A stretch of DNA of 64,000 bases, taken from positions 2,996,304 through 3,060,303 of the forward strand of contig NZ_KB889963.1 of NCBI RefSeq assembly GCF_000372845.1. Direction: 5' to 3'. Position numbers and translations under genes: made by a program. The notes beneath the pieces were generated by a model. That model searched no databases and was not told the origin of the DNA. It saw only the letters and a program-made list of their open reading frames with translations. How positions within the stretch are numbered: position 1 is the first letter of the stretch; each line of letters opens with the position of its first letter. Source of the DNA: Methylocystis rosea SV97 (GTDB lineage Bacteria > Pseudomonadota > Alphaproteobacteria > Rhizobiales > Beijerinckiaceae). Below are positions 47,277-57,128 of the stretch, piece by piece.

Positions 47277-49106
47277 CTATTCCACCGTCACGCTCTTGGC
47301 GAGATTGCGCGGCTGATCCACGTCTTTGCCCATGAAAGTCGCGACGTGATAGGCGAGGAGCTGCGCCGGAACGGCGTAGACGATGACCGCAAACGGGCCC
47401 GCGACGCTTTCGGGCATTTCGATGAAACCGGCGAGCTCGGCGGCCGCGGCGTCCCGAGCGTGCGGCGAGCCAATCAAGATTAAGTGACCGCCGCGCGCGG
47501 CGACCTCCTGCAGGTTCGACACGGTCTTCTCGAGGCTCGCATCGGGGGGCGCCAACACGATCACCGGCATGGCGTAGTCGATCAGCGCGATCGGCCCGTG
47601 CTTCAGTTCGCCGGCGGCATAGCCCTCCGCGTGGATATAGGAAAGCTCCTTGAGCTTCAGCGCGCCTTCGAGCGCCAAAGGAAAAGCGGTTCCACGCCCG
47701 AGATAGAGCACGCTCGAAGCCCGCGCCACGTCACGCGCCACGGGTTCGATCTGCGCCTCGTGAGCGAGCGCCTGCGCCATCTGCCCCGGCGCGGCGACGA
47801 GCTCGGCGACCAGTTCGCGTTCGCGCTCCTTGCTCAGAACGCCGCGCGCGCGGCCCAACGCCAGCGCCAGACAAGCGAAAACCGCGAGCTGACAGGTGAA
47901 GGCCTTGGTCGAGGCGACCCCGATCTCGGGGCCCGCCAATGTCTGCGCCACCGTGTCGCTCTCGCGGGCGATCGTGGAGGTCTCGACGTTGACGATCGAG
48001 AGAATGTGCTGGCCCTGCTCGCGGGCGTAGCGCAGCGCCGCGAGCGTATCCGCCGTTTCGCCCGACTGCGAGACCAGAATCGTCAATCCATTCTCGGGCA
48101 GCGGTGCCTCGCGGTAGCGAAATTCCGACGCGATATCGATTTCGACCGAAAGACGGGCGAAGCGCTCCAGCCAATAACGCGCCACGAGGCCAGCGTAATA
48201 GGCCGTGCCGCAGGCCGAAATGGTCACGCGCGAGAGCGTCTGCGGGTCGAATTTAAATTCGAACGGCAGGCGCACGACGCCCTCGGCGAGATCGAGATAA
48301 TGCGCGAGCGTGCGGCCGACGACCTCCGGCTGCTCGTGGATCTCCTTGGCCATGAAATGGCGATAGTTGCCCTTGTCGACCTGGAAGGAACCGGCCAGCA
48401 GCGGCTGGAAGCGCCTCTCTACGAGATTGTCATTGGCGTCATGGAAACGCGCGCTTTCGCGCGTCAGCGTCACCCAGTCGCCCTCGTCCAGATAGGCGAT
48501 GGAGGTCGCGAATGGCGCGAGCGCCAAGGCGTCGGAGCCGAGATAGGCGCCTTCGTCGCTCCAACCCACGGCGAGCGGCGAACCGCGCCGCGCGCCGATC
48601 AGAAGATCGTTTTCGCCCTCGAATAGGAAGGCCAGCGCAAAGGCGCCCTTGAGCCGCTTCAGCGCCGCCGCGACAGCTTCTTCAGGCGACGCGCCGTTGC
48701 GCAGCTGGTCGGCGACGAGATGGACGACGGCCTCCGAGTCGGTCTCGCTCGAAAAGACATGGCCCTTCGCCGTCAGCTCGGCGCGCAGCTCGCGGAAGTT
48801 TTCGATGATGCCATTATGAACCACCGCGACGCGGTCGTTGGCGTGCGGGTGGGCGTTGTTCTCGGTGGGGCGGCCATGGGTCGCCCAGCGCGTGTGGCCG
48901 ATGCCGATGGCGCCGGAGAGAGGCGCGGCTGCGAGCTTCTCTTCGAGGTTTTTGAGTTTGCCGCTCGCCCGCACACGGGTGAGCCGACCGTTCTCCAGAG
49001 TGGCGATCCCGGCCGAATCATAGCCCCGATATTCGAGACGTTTCAGCGATTCGATGATCTTGCCGGCGACCGGACCTGTTCCGATGATTCCCACAATGCC
49101 GCACAT
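47277..49106 (-). CDS. glmS: Glutamine--fructose-6-phosphate aminotransferase GlmS
   Basis: GlmS makes glucosamine-6-phosphate, the entry to UDP-GlcNAc. The 609-residue protein starts MCGIVGIIG, with the catalytic Cys exposed after Met removal; GIGHTRWATHG and NGIIENFRELRAEL complete the glutaminase. Two SIS isomerase domains follow (SQSGETADTLAALRYA and LGRGTAFPLALEGALKLKE), ending DQPRNLAKSVTVE. The ATG at 49106 has GGAGG upstream. It is second in an operon after glmU; no glmS ribozyme is seen in the 97-bp gap. Confidence 0.96.
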   Translation of the reverse strand: MCGIVGIIGTGPVAGKIIESLKRLEYRGYDSAGIATLENGRLTRVRASGKLKNLEEKLAAAPLSGAIGIGHTRWATHGRPTENNAHPHANDRVAVVHNGIIENFRELRAELTAKGHVFSSETDSEAVVHLVADQLRNGASPEEAVAAALKRLKGAFALAFLFEGENDLLIGARRGSPLAVGWSDEGAYLGSDALALAPFATSIAYLDEGDWVTLTRESARFHDANDNLVERRFQPLLAGSFQVDKGNYRHFMAKEIHEQPEVVGRTLAHYLDLAEGVVRLPFEFKFDPQTLSRVTISACGTAYYAGLVARYWLERFARLSVEIDIASEFRYREAPLPENGLTILVSQSGETADTLAALRYAREQGQHILSIVNVETSTIARESDTVAQTLAGPEIGVASTKAFTCQLAVFACLALALGRARGVLSKERERELVAELVAAPGQMAQALAHEAQIEPVARDVARASSVLYLGRGTAFPLALEGALKLKELSYIHAEGYAAGELKHGPIALIDYAMPVIVLAPPDASLEKTVSNLQEVAARGGHLILIGSPHARDAAAAELAGFIEMPESVAGPFAVIVYAVPAQLLAYHVATFMGKDVDQPRNLAKSVTVE

Positions 49107-49203
49107 GACGACCTCCGAGAGCATAATAGCAAGAGAGCCGCCAAAAGCGGATGAGGGCAAAGAACGACGTCAAACGATCATGCACATGCTCAACGGCGTC
49201 ACA

Positions 49204-50565
49204 TTATCGTTTCTCGGCCTTTTTCGCCGCCTGCGCCATACGAAACGAGACCGCCCACCCCGCCTTTTCCATCTGCCGACCGCGCGCCACGGCGAGCGCG
49301 TCGGGCGCAACGTCCCTGGTGATGACGGAGCCGGAGCCGACATAGGCGCCCTGCCCGATCGTCACCGGCGCGACAAGCGACGAGTTTGAGCCAATGAAGG
49401 CGTTTTCGCCGATCGTCGTGCGATATTTGAGGAAGCCGTCGTAATTGCAGGTGATGGTTCCGGCGCCGATATTGGCGTTCGCGCCGATGTCGGCGTCGCC
49501 GATGTAGGACAGGTGATTGACCTTGGCGCCTCGCGCGACATTGGCGTTCTTGATCTCGACGAAATTCCCCACCTTGGCTTTTTCGGCAAGAGCCGCGCCG
49601 GGCCGCAAGCGCGCGAAGGGTCCGACGCTTGCGCCTGCGCCGACGCGCGCGCCTTCAAGATGCGAGAAGGCGTGGATCACGGCGCCGTCGGCGATTTCAA
49701 CGCCCGGTCCGATGACGACATGCGGCTCAATCGTCACGTCGCGGCCGATCACGGCGTCGGCCGCAAGAAAAACGGTTTCCGGCGCGATCATCGTCGCGCC
49801 CCCCGCCATTGCGGCGCGGCGAAGACGCGTCTGCGCCAGGGCCTCAGCCTGCGCGAGCTGCATACGGTCGTTGACGCCGAGAACTTCGGCTTCGTCGGCG
49901 ATGACGACTCTCGTTTCGAGTCCTTCTGCGCGCGCGAGCTCCACGGCGTCGGTGAGATAGAACTCGCCCTTGGCGTTCTTGTTGTCGATCTTTTCGAGCA
50001 GGCGCAGCGCCTCTACCCCGTCGATCGCCATCAGACCGCCGTTGCAGAGCGTGACCGCGCGTTCTTCGTCGCTTGCGTCTTTCTCCTCGCGGATGGCGAC
50101 CAGGCGCCCCGCGGCGTCGCGCAGCAGCCGTCCGTAACCGAAGGGGTTGGACGCCTGAAAGCCCAGAACGGCGACGGCGGCGCCCTCGGCAAGGGCGGCG
50201 CGCAACGCGCCGATCGTCGGCGCTGTCAGGAGCGGCGTGTCGGCGAAGAGCACAAGGAGGTCGTCAGCTCCTTTAGCGATGGCGTGGCGCGCGGCGAGAA
50301 CGGCGTGCGCCGTGCCGCGTCTTTCGCTCTGCACGAAGATTTCCGCCTCAGGGATAAAGCGGCGCGCCTCCGCGCCGACGTCATCGCGACCCGGCCCGAC
50401 GATCACGGCGACGCTGCCGACGCCCGCCGACATGGCGCTCGAGAGCACATTGCCAAGCATCGAGCGCCCGGCGACCTCGTGCAGCGCCTTCGGCCGGTCG
50501 GATTTCATCCGCGTGCCTTCGCCGGCGGCAAGGATGATCGCGAGCGCGCTTCTTTCTGTCGGCAT
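49204..50565 (-). CDS. glmU: Bifunctional GlmU (UDP-GlcNAc pyrophosphorylase/GlcN-1-P acetyltransferase)
   Basis: GlmU performs the last two steps to UDP-GlcNAc, feeding MurG, LpxA and OpgH-type pathways. The 453-residue protein has [20 protein letters not shown] at the N-terminus (uridyltransferase), LFADTPLL and [12 protein letters not shown] in the first domain, and left-handed beta-helix repeats from about residue 255 with [29 protein letters not shown] and the [17 protein letters not shown] tail. Length is normal. glmS follows on the same strand. Confidence 0.96.
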   Translation of the reverse strand: MPTERSALAIILAAGEGTRMKSDRPKALHEVAGRSMLGNVLSSAMSAGVGSVAVIVGPGRDDVGAEARRFIPEAEIFVQSERRGTAHAVLAARHAIAKGADDLLVLFADTPLLTAPTIGALRAALAEGAAVAVLGFQASNPFGYGRLLRDAAGRLVAIREEKDASDEERAVTLCNGGLMAIDGVEALRLLEKIDNKNAKGEFYLTDAVELARAEGLETRVVIADEAEVLGVNDRMQLAQAEALAQTRLRRAAMAGGATMIAPETVFLAADAVIGRDVTIEPHVVIGPGVEIADGAVIHAFSHLEGARVGAGASVGPFARLRPGAALAEKAKVGNFVEIKNANVARGAKVNHLSYIGDADIGANANIGAGTITCNYDGFLKYRTTIGENAFIGSNSSLVAPVTIGQGAYVGSGSVITRDVAPDALAVARGRQMEKAGWAVSFRMAQAAKKAEKR

Positions 50566-50811
50566 CTGGCGCCCAGGCTAGACGTTGGCGAAGGAGCCGG
50601 CGTCGCGACGCCGCTCAGGCCGCGGTTCTGGCAGATTCGAGCGGCGGAGCGCAAGCCGCCGCGGCTTTCGCGCGCAGCCCTCAAAAACCGCCAAGAAAAC
50701 CATTTTGTCTCCTTAGCTTTCTTGTATAGAGGGGCTGTCGCCAGCCCAGCGCCGCAAAATGGCTCAATCACACGTTCATGGACCGCGCGGATCGGCCTCC
50801 TTCGGTAGCTC

Positions 50812-52356
50812 ATGTTTGAACGTCGAGATGTTTTGAAAGCGGGCTTGGGCGCAATCGCGGCGGGAATCGTTCCGCCGCCATCAAGCGCGGGGACCGCCAG
50901 TCAGGCAGCCCCCCCGACTGTTCAAAAGCCTACGCCATTCTCGCGCGACATGGTCGTCGAACTTGCCCGCGCGCTGGCCGCGAAGCCTTATACGCCACCG
51001 CGAACCGACCTGCCCGAACCCTTCGCCAATCTCTCCTATGAGCAATTCGTCGGGATCAAGACGAAGCCAGATGCGGCGATTTGGCGTCACGACAATACGG
51101 GTTTCAGCATCGAGCCGCTTCACCGCGGCCATATTTTTGCGGCTGCTGTGGATATCTACGTCGTGGAGAACGGCGCCGCCGCGCGACTGCCTTATGAGGC
51201 GAGCCGCTTCGACTATGGGGCGCTCAATGTCCCGGAGACGCTTCCCAACCTCAGCTTTTCGGGCTTTCGGGTGCTTCACGCTCAAAATGGAGGCGCGGAA
51301 GCGGAGCTGGCCATATTTCAGGGGGCGAGCTTTTATCGGGCCGTCGCGCGCGGGCAAAATCTCGGCGTCACGGCGCGGGGCCTCTCCATTCGAACAGCCG
51401 ATCCGCGCGGCGAGGAATTCCCCGCGTTCCGCAGTTTCTGGATCGAAAAGCCCGCGCTCAGCGACAACGCGCTCGTCATCCATGCTCTGCTCGATTCGCC
51501 AAGCGTCGCCGGCGTCTATCGCTTCACGCTGCGGCCGGGCGAAGCGACGCTCATCGACACCGAATTGACGCTCTATCCGCGCACGGCGGTCGATCATTTG
51601 GGAATCGCCGGTTTTGCCGGGGCTTCGCTCTTTACGCCGCTCGACCGTCCCAGGCTCGACGATTGGCGGCCGATGGTCGCCGACATCAACGGCATTCAGA
51701 TGCTCAGCGGCCAGGGCGAATGGCTCTGGCGACCCGTGTCGAACCGCGAAAGTCTGCAGTTCTCCTCCTTTGTCGACGACAATCCGCAGGGCTTTGGCTC
51801 GCTGATCCGGCAGCGCGACATTGACGACTATCAGGACGACCAGCAGCACTGGGAACGCCGTCCCTCGCTGTGGGTCGAACCGCTCGGCGAATGGGGCGAA
51901 GGCGCCCTGCAGCTCGTCGAAATCCCCTCCGAATCCGAAATCAACGCCAATATCGTCGCCTATTGGCGGCCCAAGACCGCTCTCGTCGCCGGCAAGGAGA
52001 CGTCCTTCGCCTATCGGCAGTTCTGGTGCTGGGAGCCACCGACGCGGCCGCCGCTGGCGATCGCCACGCGCGCACGCTCGGGCCGTGCGCCGGGCGCCAA
52101 GCTCCGCCGTTTTATTGTCGTGTTTTCCGGCGACGTGTTGGCGGACCCTCAACGCACAACGCAGCTGAAAGCGGCGTTGACGACCTCTCCGGGATTGGCG
52201 ACGAATATTCGGACCTATTTGAATCCGTCGGCAAAGTCCTGCCGCGTCGCCTTCGACGTAGACCCTGCCGGCGAGAACTACTGCGAGCTTCGGCTCGTTT
52301 TGCAGTCCGACGAGCGACCGATCAGCGAGACCTGGCTTTATCGATGGACGTCGTGA
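50812..52356 (+). CDS. Periplasmic glucan biosynthesis protein OpgG/OpgD (MdoG)
   Basis: This 514-residue protein belongs to the OpgG/MdoG family that processes osmoregulated periplasmic glucans. It begins with a twin-arginine signal (ERRDVLKAGLGAIAAG), as in OpgD-type members. The mature N-terminal domain includes LSYEQFVGIKTKPDAAIWR, and the middle carries RFDYGALNVPETLPNLSFSG and IRTADPRGEEFPAFRSFWIE of the beta-sandwich core. The start ATG directly precedes the signal. It overlaps opgH by 13 bp. The 246-bp gap before it, after glmU, shows no gene. Confidence 0.9.
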   Translation: MFERRDVLKAGLGAIAAGIVPPPSSAGTASQAAPPTVQKPTPFSRDMVVELARALAAKPYTPPRTDLPEPFANLSYEQFVGIKTKPDAAIWRHDNTGFSIEPLHRGHIFAAAVDIYVVENGAAARLPYEASRFDYGALNVPETLPNLSFSGFRVLHAQNGGAEAELAIFQGASFYRAVARGQNLGVTARGLSIRTADPRGEEFPAFRSFWIEKPALSDNALVIHALLDSPSVAGVYRFTLRPGEATLIDTELTLYPRTAVDHLGIAGFAGASLFTPLDRPRLDDWRPMVADINGIQMLSGQGEWLWRPVSNRESLQFSSFVDDNPQGFGSLIRQRDIDDYQDDQQHWERRPSLWVEPLGEWGEGALQLVEIPSESEINANIVAYWRPKTALVAGKETSFAYRQFWCWEPPTRPPLAIATRARSGRAPGAKLRRFIVVFSGDVLADPQRTTQLKAALTTSPGLATNIRTYLNPSAKSCRVAFDVDPAGENYCELRLVLQSDERPISETWLYRWTS

Positions 52357-54572
52357 CCCTCGCTCCTTCAGACGATCCGCCGCGGGCAATGGAATGGGGG
52401 GGCGCCAGCTCCGATCCCGCCGCCGCCCCGCCGACCCCGATCGAGAATCGGCTGTCGATGCCGGCGCAAAACCTTTTTAAATTCGACAAGCGGCAGCAGC
52501 GCAAAGCCGAAGCGCCTTGGCTGTGGCGCACGCCATGGCTTGCGAGGATTGTCACCTTTGGCGGCGGTCTGGCGCTGACGGCCTATGGCGCTCACGAGAT
52601 GTATAAGGTCGTCGACGTCGGCGGCGTGACGACATTGAAGTGGGCGCTGCTGGGGTTGTTCGTGCTGAACTTCTCCTGGATCGCGCTGTCCTTCACGAGC
52701 TGCGTCGTCGGCTTCGCTCTGCTGATGCGCCAGCGCCGGCGCCCGGCTCTGCCGACGGCGCTCGCCGAGACCACCGCCGTCGTTATGCCGATCTACAATG
52801 AGGCGCCGAGCCGGGTCTTCGCCGCCTTGCAGACGATCTACGAAGACGTGCAAGCGACCGGCCTTGGCGCGCATTTCGACTGGTTCTTCCTCTCCGACAC
52901 CACCAACCCCGACATCTGGGTCGCCGAAGAACGCGCCTTCATCGGCATTCGCCGCCGGCTGGGCCCACAGGCGCGAATCTTCTACCGCCGGCGTGAAAAG
53001 AACACAGGACGCAAGGCGGGCAATATTGAAGATTTCGTCTCGCGCTGGGGCGGCGCCTATAAGCACATGGTGGTGCTCGATGCCGACAGCCTGATGAGCG
53101 GCCCGACCATCGTGCAGCTCGCCGCCGCCATGGAGGCTGACCCCGACAGCGGCATCATTCAGACCCTGCCGCTGATCATCAACCGCAACACGCTCTTCGC
53201 CCGGGTACAGCAATTCGCCGCGCGCATCTATGGGCCCGTCATCGCGATGGGGCTCACGGCCTGGATGGGCCGCGACGGCAATTACTGGGGGCATAACGCG
53301 ATCATCCGCACGGAGGCCTTCGCCCGCTACTGCGGCCTGCCCGACCTGCGCGGCCGCCCGCCCTGGGGCGGCCATATCCTGAGCCATGACTTCGTCGAAG
53401 CCGCGCTTATCCGCCGCGCCGGATATGCGGTCTACATGACGCCGACGCTCGGCGGCTCCTATGAAGAAAGCCCGCCTTCGCTGATCGATTTGTCGATTCG
53501 CGACCGCCGCTGGTGTCAGGGCAATCTGCAGCATGCGCGCGTACTGCTCGGCAAAGGCTTTCACTGGGCGTCGCGGCAGCATTTTCTCACCGGCATCTTC
53601 GGCTATCTGACGTCGCCGCTCTGGCTGCTGCAGCTTCTCATCGGTATCGTCATCGTCTTCCAGGCGAGCTATTTCCGACCGGAATATTTTACCGGCGAAT
53701 TTGCGCTGTTTCCGACGTTCCCGCGGTTCGACGCCGAACGGTCGCTCGAACTCTTTGGACTGACGATGGGCATTCTGCTCGCTCCGAAGATGTTGGGCCT
53801 GATCGTCGCCATCAATGAGCCGGAAACGCGCAAAGGCTCCGGCGGCGTGATCATGCTGCTGATTTCGACCCTTTTCGAAGTCGTGCTGTCCGCCCTGCTC
53901 GCGCCGATCATGATGCTGATTCAGACCGGCCATGTGCTGCACATCGTTTTCGGCTTCGATACCGGTTGGGATCCGCAGCGACGCGACGACGGCTCGGTGC
54001 CGTTTGCCGATATCGTCCGCCGCCACATCTGGCACGTGGCGCTGGGCGTCTTAAGCCTCGTCGCAGGCTTCATGATTTCGCCATCGCTCGTCGCCTGGAT
54101 GTCGCCGACGATCGCCGGCCTCGTGCTCGCGATCCTGATTTCCTGGGCGACGAGTCAACGTTGGCTCGGCCTCGTTTTTCGTCGCGCCGGCGTGCTGACG
54201 ACTCCCGAAGAAACCACGACGCCGCCCATCGCCAAGCGGGGAAAGGCGCTCTCAAAAGCGCTGGCGCGCGCCGCCGAAGATGACGTCAATGGTCTGCTGG
54301 CGCTCCACGCCGATCCGGAATTGCGCGCGCTGCACGAAAGCTGGCTGCCGACACGACGCCCGAGGCAGCGCGGGCAGATCAGCGCAGACCGCGCCTTGGC
54401 GGAAACCAAGATCGCCGACGCCGAGACAATTGAGGACGCAGTCAATTGGCTGAACCGCGGCGAGCGGCTTGTGGCGCTCTCCGACCGTGCGCTCATCGGC
54501 ATGATCGCGCGTCTGCCGCGCCGCGCCGCTCAGGCGGCCGCTGCGCAGAGAACCCCGCGCGCTGCGGAGTGA
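52344..54572 (+). CDS. opgH: Glucans biosynthesis glucosyltransferase OpgH (MdoH)
   Basis: OpgH is the membrane GT2 enzyme that polymerises beta-1,2-glucan backbones from UDP-glucose and moves them to the periplasm. The 742-residue protein has two N-terminal helices, the GT2 domain (VVMPIYNEAPSRVFAALQT, SDTTNPDIW, VVLDADSLMSG with DxD, RDRRWCQGNLQH as QxxRW), and several C-terminal helices, ending in an Arg/Ala-rich cytosolic tail. The ATG at 52344 lies inside the end of the OpgG-type gene, coupling the two. Confidence 0.93.
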   Translation: MDVVTLAPSDDPPRAMEWGGASSDPAAAPPTPIENRLSMPAQNLFKFDKRQQRKAEAPWLWRTPWLARIVTFGGGLALTAYGAHEMYKVVDVGGVTTLKWALLGLFVLNFSWIALSFTSCVVGFALLMRQRRRPALPTALAETTAVVMPIYNEAPSRVFAALQTIYEDVQATGLGAHFDWFFLSDTTNPDIWVAEERAFIGIRRRLGPQARIFYRRREKNTGRKAGNIEDFVSRWGGAYKHMVVLDADSLMSGPTIVQLAAAMEADPDSGIIQTLPLIINRNTLFARVQQFAARIYGPVIAMGLTAWMGRDGNYWGHNAIIRTEAFARYCGLPDLRGRPPWGGHILSHDFVEAALIRRAGYAVYMTPTLGGSYEESPPSLIDLSIRDRRWCQGNLQHARVLLGKGFHWASRQHFLTGIFGYLTSPLWLLQLLIGIVIVFQASYFRPEYFTGEFALFPTFPRFDAERSLELFGLTMGILLAPKMLGLIVAINEPETRKGSGGVIMLLISTLFEVVLSALLAPIMMLIQTGHVLHIVFGFDTGWDPQRRDDGSVPFADIVRRHIWHVALGVLSLVAGFMISPSLVAWMSPTIAGLVLAILISWATSQRWLGLVFRRAGVLTTPEETTTPPIAKRGKALSKALARAAEDDVNGLLALHADPELRALHESWLPTRRPRQRGQISADRALAETKIADAETIEDAVNWLNRGERLVALSDRALIGMIARLPRRAAQAAAAQRTPRAAE

Positions 54573-54604
54573 CTCGGCGGGCTTGAGACAAGGCTGATGG
54601 GTTC

Positions 54605-54949
54605 GTGACTCATATCTACAAAATCATTTCGCAGTCCGAGTGGCGTGCGGCGGAAGCGGCGGGCCTCTTTAACGGCGCGGCCGTCGATCTCGCTGACGGC
54701 TACATTCATTTCTCGACCGCGGAGCAGGTCGAGGAAACGGCGGCGAGATATTTCGCCGGCCAAACCGATCTGTTGCTCGTCGCCGTGGACTTCACGAAGC
54801 TGGGCGAGGCGCTCAGATGGGAGGTTTCGCGCGGCGGCGCGCCTTTCCCGCATCTTTATGCGCCGCTTTCGCTCGAGACGGTGGCGCGCGTCGATCCGCT
54901 GCCCTTGGGCCCGGACGGCCGGCACGATTTTTCGGCCGTCCTGAAATGA
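54605..54949 (+). CDS. DUF952 domain-containing protein
   Basis: This 114-residue protein matches DUF952: [37 protein letters not shown] (the GYIHFST motif) and [16 protein letters not shown]. The family resembles small ADP-ribosyl or glutathione-type enzymes but has no settled function. The start is GTG; its 3' end overlaps pyrD by 4 bp (ATGA), so it is co-transcribed with it. No signal peptide. Confidence 0.85.
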   Translation: MTHIYKIISQSEWRAAEAAGLFNGAAVDLADGYIHFSTAEQVEETAARYFAGQTDLLLVAVDFTKLGEALRWEVSRGGAPFPHLYAPLSLETVARVDPLPLGPDGRHDFSAVLK

Positions 54950-55998
54950 CGGACGCCTTCGCGATCGCATCGCCGCTTTTGCGTCTGCTCGACGCTGAAA
55001 CGGCGCATCATGCGACGATCGCGGCGCTGAAAGTGCTGCCCCGTCGTGCGCCGCCGGCGAATGATCCGCGTCTCGCGGTCCGCGCCTTCGGGCTCGACTT
55101 TCCCAATCCGATCGGCCTCGCGGCAGGCTTCGACAAAAATGCCGAAGTCGCTGACGCGATGCTCGGTTTCGGATTTGGCTTTGTCGAAGTCGGCACGCTG
55201 ACGCCGCGCGCGCAGCTCGGCAATCCGCGTCCGCGCGCCTTTCGCCTTCTGGATGATCGCGCCGTCATCAATCGCTACGGCTTCAACAATGAGGGCCATG
55301 CGCCGGCGCTAACGCGCCTGTCGAAGCGCGCGCGGCGAGGAATCGTCGGCGTCAATATCGGCGCCAACAAGGACGCTGGCGATCGCGTCGCCGACTATGT
55401 CGCGGGCGTCAGCGCCTTCGCCGACGTCGCGAGCTATTTCACGATCAATGTGAGTTCGCCGAATACGCCGGGCCTGCGCGATCTTCAGGAGCCGGAAGCG
55501 CTTTCCGAGCTGCTCGCGCGCGTCATCGAGGCGCGTGACGCGGCGCCGGTTCGGCGGCCCCTGCTCCTCAAAATCGCGCCGGACCTCACGCTCACGCAGC
55601 TCGACGCGATCGTGCGCGTCGCGCGCGATCAGCGCATCGACGGCATGATCGTCTCGAACACGACGATTTCGCGGCCCCTAACGCTGCGCTCGCCATTGGC
55701 GAAGGAGAGCGGCGGCCTCTCCGGCGCGCCGCTCTTCGACCTCTCGACGCGCATGCTCGCGCAAACATTTTTGCGCGTGGAAGGGCAGTTTCCGCTGATC
55801 GGCGTCGGCGGCGTCGACAGCGCGGATGCGGCGCTCGCTAAAATCGACGCCGGCGCGACGCTGGTGCAGCTTTATTCCGCGCTGGTTTATGAAGGGCCAG
55901 GGCTGGTCACGCGCATCAAGCGCGGGTTGGCGGAAACGCTCGCGCGAGACGGAGAGGCGCTGGCCGCAAGGATCGGCAAAAGGGCGAAATCATTTTAG
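54946..55998 (+). CDS. pyrD: Dihydroorotate dehydrogenase (quinone), PyrD
   Basis: PyrD oxidises dihydroorotate to orotate in pyrimidine synthesis. The 350-residue protein is the class 2, membrane-associated type: an N-terminal amphipathic helix segment ([20 protein letters not shown]) for quinone access, [56 protein letters not shown] with the catalytic Ser, and SNTTISRP plus [12 protein letters not shown] for FMN. The ATG overlaps the DUF952 stop. Confidence 0.95.
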   Translation: MTDAFAIASPLLRLLDAETAHHATIAALKVLPRRAPPANDPRLAVRAFGLDFPNPIGLAAGFDKNAEVADAMLGFGFGFVEVGTLTPRAQLGNPRPRAFRLLDDRAVINRYGFNNEGHAPALTRLSKRARRGIVGVNIGANKDAGDRVADYVAGVSAFADVASYFTINVSSPNTPGLRDLQEPEALSELLARVIEARDAAPVRRPLLLKIAPDLTLTQLDAIVRVARDQRIDGMIVSNTTISRPLTLRSPLAKESGGLSGAPLFDLSTRMLAQTFLRVEGQFPLIGVGGVDSADAALAKIDAGATLVQLYSALVYEGPGLVTRIKRGLAETLARDGEALAARIGKRAKSF

Positions 55999-56043
55999 CG
56001 CCGGATGAAACGCTCGACGGGGTTTCCCCTCGATTCTCCATCG

Positions 56044-56427
56044 CTACTCGCCCTGTGGGGGATGCTGCGCACGCCGACTGCGCGCCGTCAGGCGGACGAT
56101 TGAACCGCCCGGACGCGGAAATACGAGCTGCAAACAATCTCCCGGTCCGTTGGTGATTTCCCACGGATGGGTCAGATAGGTGCTGATCGTTTTGCGCTCT
56201 CCAGGATTAAGACCGCCATAACTCTTGTCGCTTCCGGAGAAGTCCTTCCAATAGATGCCGCGATATTCACCCGAATGATTGACGAAGGTGATCGTCGTCG
56301 CGACGTCGCTGTTTTGCGAACGCGCGCGCGGACAACCAGCATACGCCAAGGTTGCGGCTCCTAGGGAGGCAGCCGCAACAATCGCGACGCATAGCCGCAA
56401 AGACGACCGAGTTGGATTGTCTGTCAC
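56044..56427 (-). CDS. Exported protein with von Hippel-Lindau (VHL) beta-domain signature
   Basis: This 127-residue protein has a signal peptide (1-30, ending LAYA/GC) and a small beta domain at 44-113. From F48 to W89 it aligns without gaps with human pVHL residues 76-117 (from memory of that protein). N50, S52, W60, F63, G65, Y70, G76, H87 and W89 match pVHL N78, S80, W88, F91, G93, Y98, G104, H115 and W117. Y98, H115 and W117 belong to the hydroxyproline-binding pocket; pVHL H110 and S111 are Ser82 and Thr83 here. Start: GTG at 56427 with AAGGGG upstream. Cys32 and Cys98 could form a disulfide. Function unknown. Confidence 0.7.
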   Translation of the reverse strand: MTDNPTRSSLRLCVAIVAAASLGAATLAYAGCPRARSQNSDVATTITFVNHSGEYRGIYWKDFSGSDKSYGGLNPGERKTISTYLTHPWEITNGPGDCLQLVFPRPGGSIVRLTARSRRAQHPPQGE

Positions 56428-56585
56428 AAGGTTCCCCTTCACGGATGCGTGCACGTTGAGGGCGCGCGCCACCTATCATGACGTGCGGCCGATGCGCCGG
56501 CAACGCCGCTCAGCCGGAGGATCGCGGCTTCCATGCAACGGCGCGCGATGCTATCGAGCCCTCGATCAACGCAAGAGGAACGAAA

Positions 56586-57128
56586 ATGACCGAGCATATC
56601 TGGCTGGCGACGGGTGAAGCGACGGTTCTGGCCGCGGACGGACAATACACGGACGCCATGCCGGAAGTGATGATCGGCAACGTCAAGGGTCCGGTCGGGC
56701 ACGCCTTCGCCAGCATGGCGGGTCAGGTCGCCGGCCATCCACGCATGTTCGTCATCCGCGACCTCAACCAGCAGGTGCGGCCGTCGACCATGATGACCAC
56801 GAAAATGACGGTTAAATCGGAAGATTACGTGGAGCTTCTCGGCGGAGTCGTGCAGGCGGCGACCGGCGACGCCATCGTCGACTGCATCGCCGAAGGGATT
56901 CTTCCCAAGGATCAGCTCAACGAACTCTGCATGATCATCATGGTCTGGCTCGATCCGCGTTGCGCCACCCATGCAGAGCTCGACAAGAAAGATCTCTATC
57001 GCACCAATTACGAAGCGACGAAGCTCGCGATCTCTCGCGCCATGAAGGGCGAGCCGACGGCCGACGAGCTTATCGCCAACCGCAAGAGCGTCCAGCACTA
57101 CGCGCTTGAGGGCGTGTTCGAAGCCTGA
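56586..57128 (+). CDS. Formaldehyde-activating enzyme (Fae) family protein, divergent
   Basis: Fae condenses formaldehyde with tetrahydromethanopterin in methylotrophs. This 180-residue homologue keeps GNVKGPVGHAFASMAG, STMMTTKMTVKSED, DAIVDCIAEGILPKDQL and YEATKLAISRAMKGEP of the family. However, the catalytic His of characterised Fae (His17, in AHIDLIIG) is replaced by Met25 in AMPEVMIG. It is thus more likely a paralogue with altered or regulatory function than the main Fae. The ATG follows GAGGAACGAAA. It overlaps the convergent DUF2063 gene by 31 bp. Confidence 0.8.
   Translation: MTEHIWLATGEATVLAADGQYTDAMPEVMIGNVKGPVGHAFASMAGQVAGHPRMFVIRDLNQQVRPSTMMTTKMTVKSEDYVELLGGVVQAATGDAIVDCIAEGILPKDQLNELCMIIMVWLDPRCATHAELDKKDLYRTNYEATKLAISRAMKGEPTADELIANRKSVQHYALEGVFEA

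Noticed and set aside
49107-49203. glmS ribozyme upstream of glmS
   Set aside because: The 97-bp gap lacks the conserved ribozyme core, and the element is a Gram-positive feature.
50881-52389. 502-codon frame antisense to the OpgG-type gene
   Set aside because: Arg-rich shadow; the plus-strand OpgG-type product has a Tat signal and family motifs.
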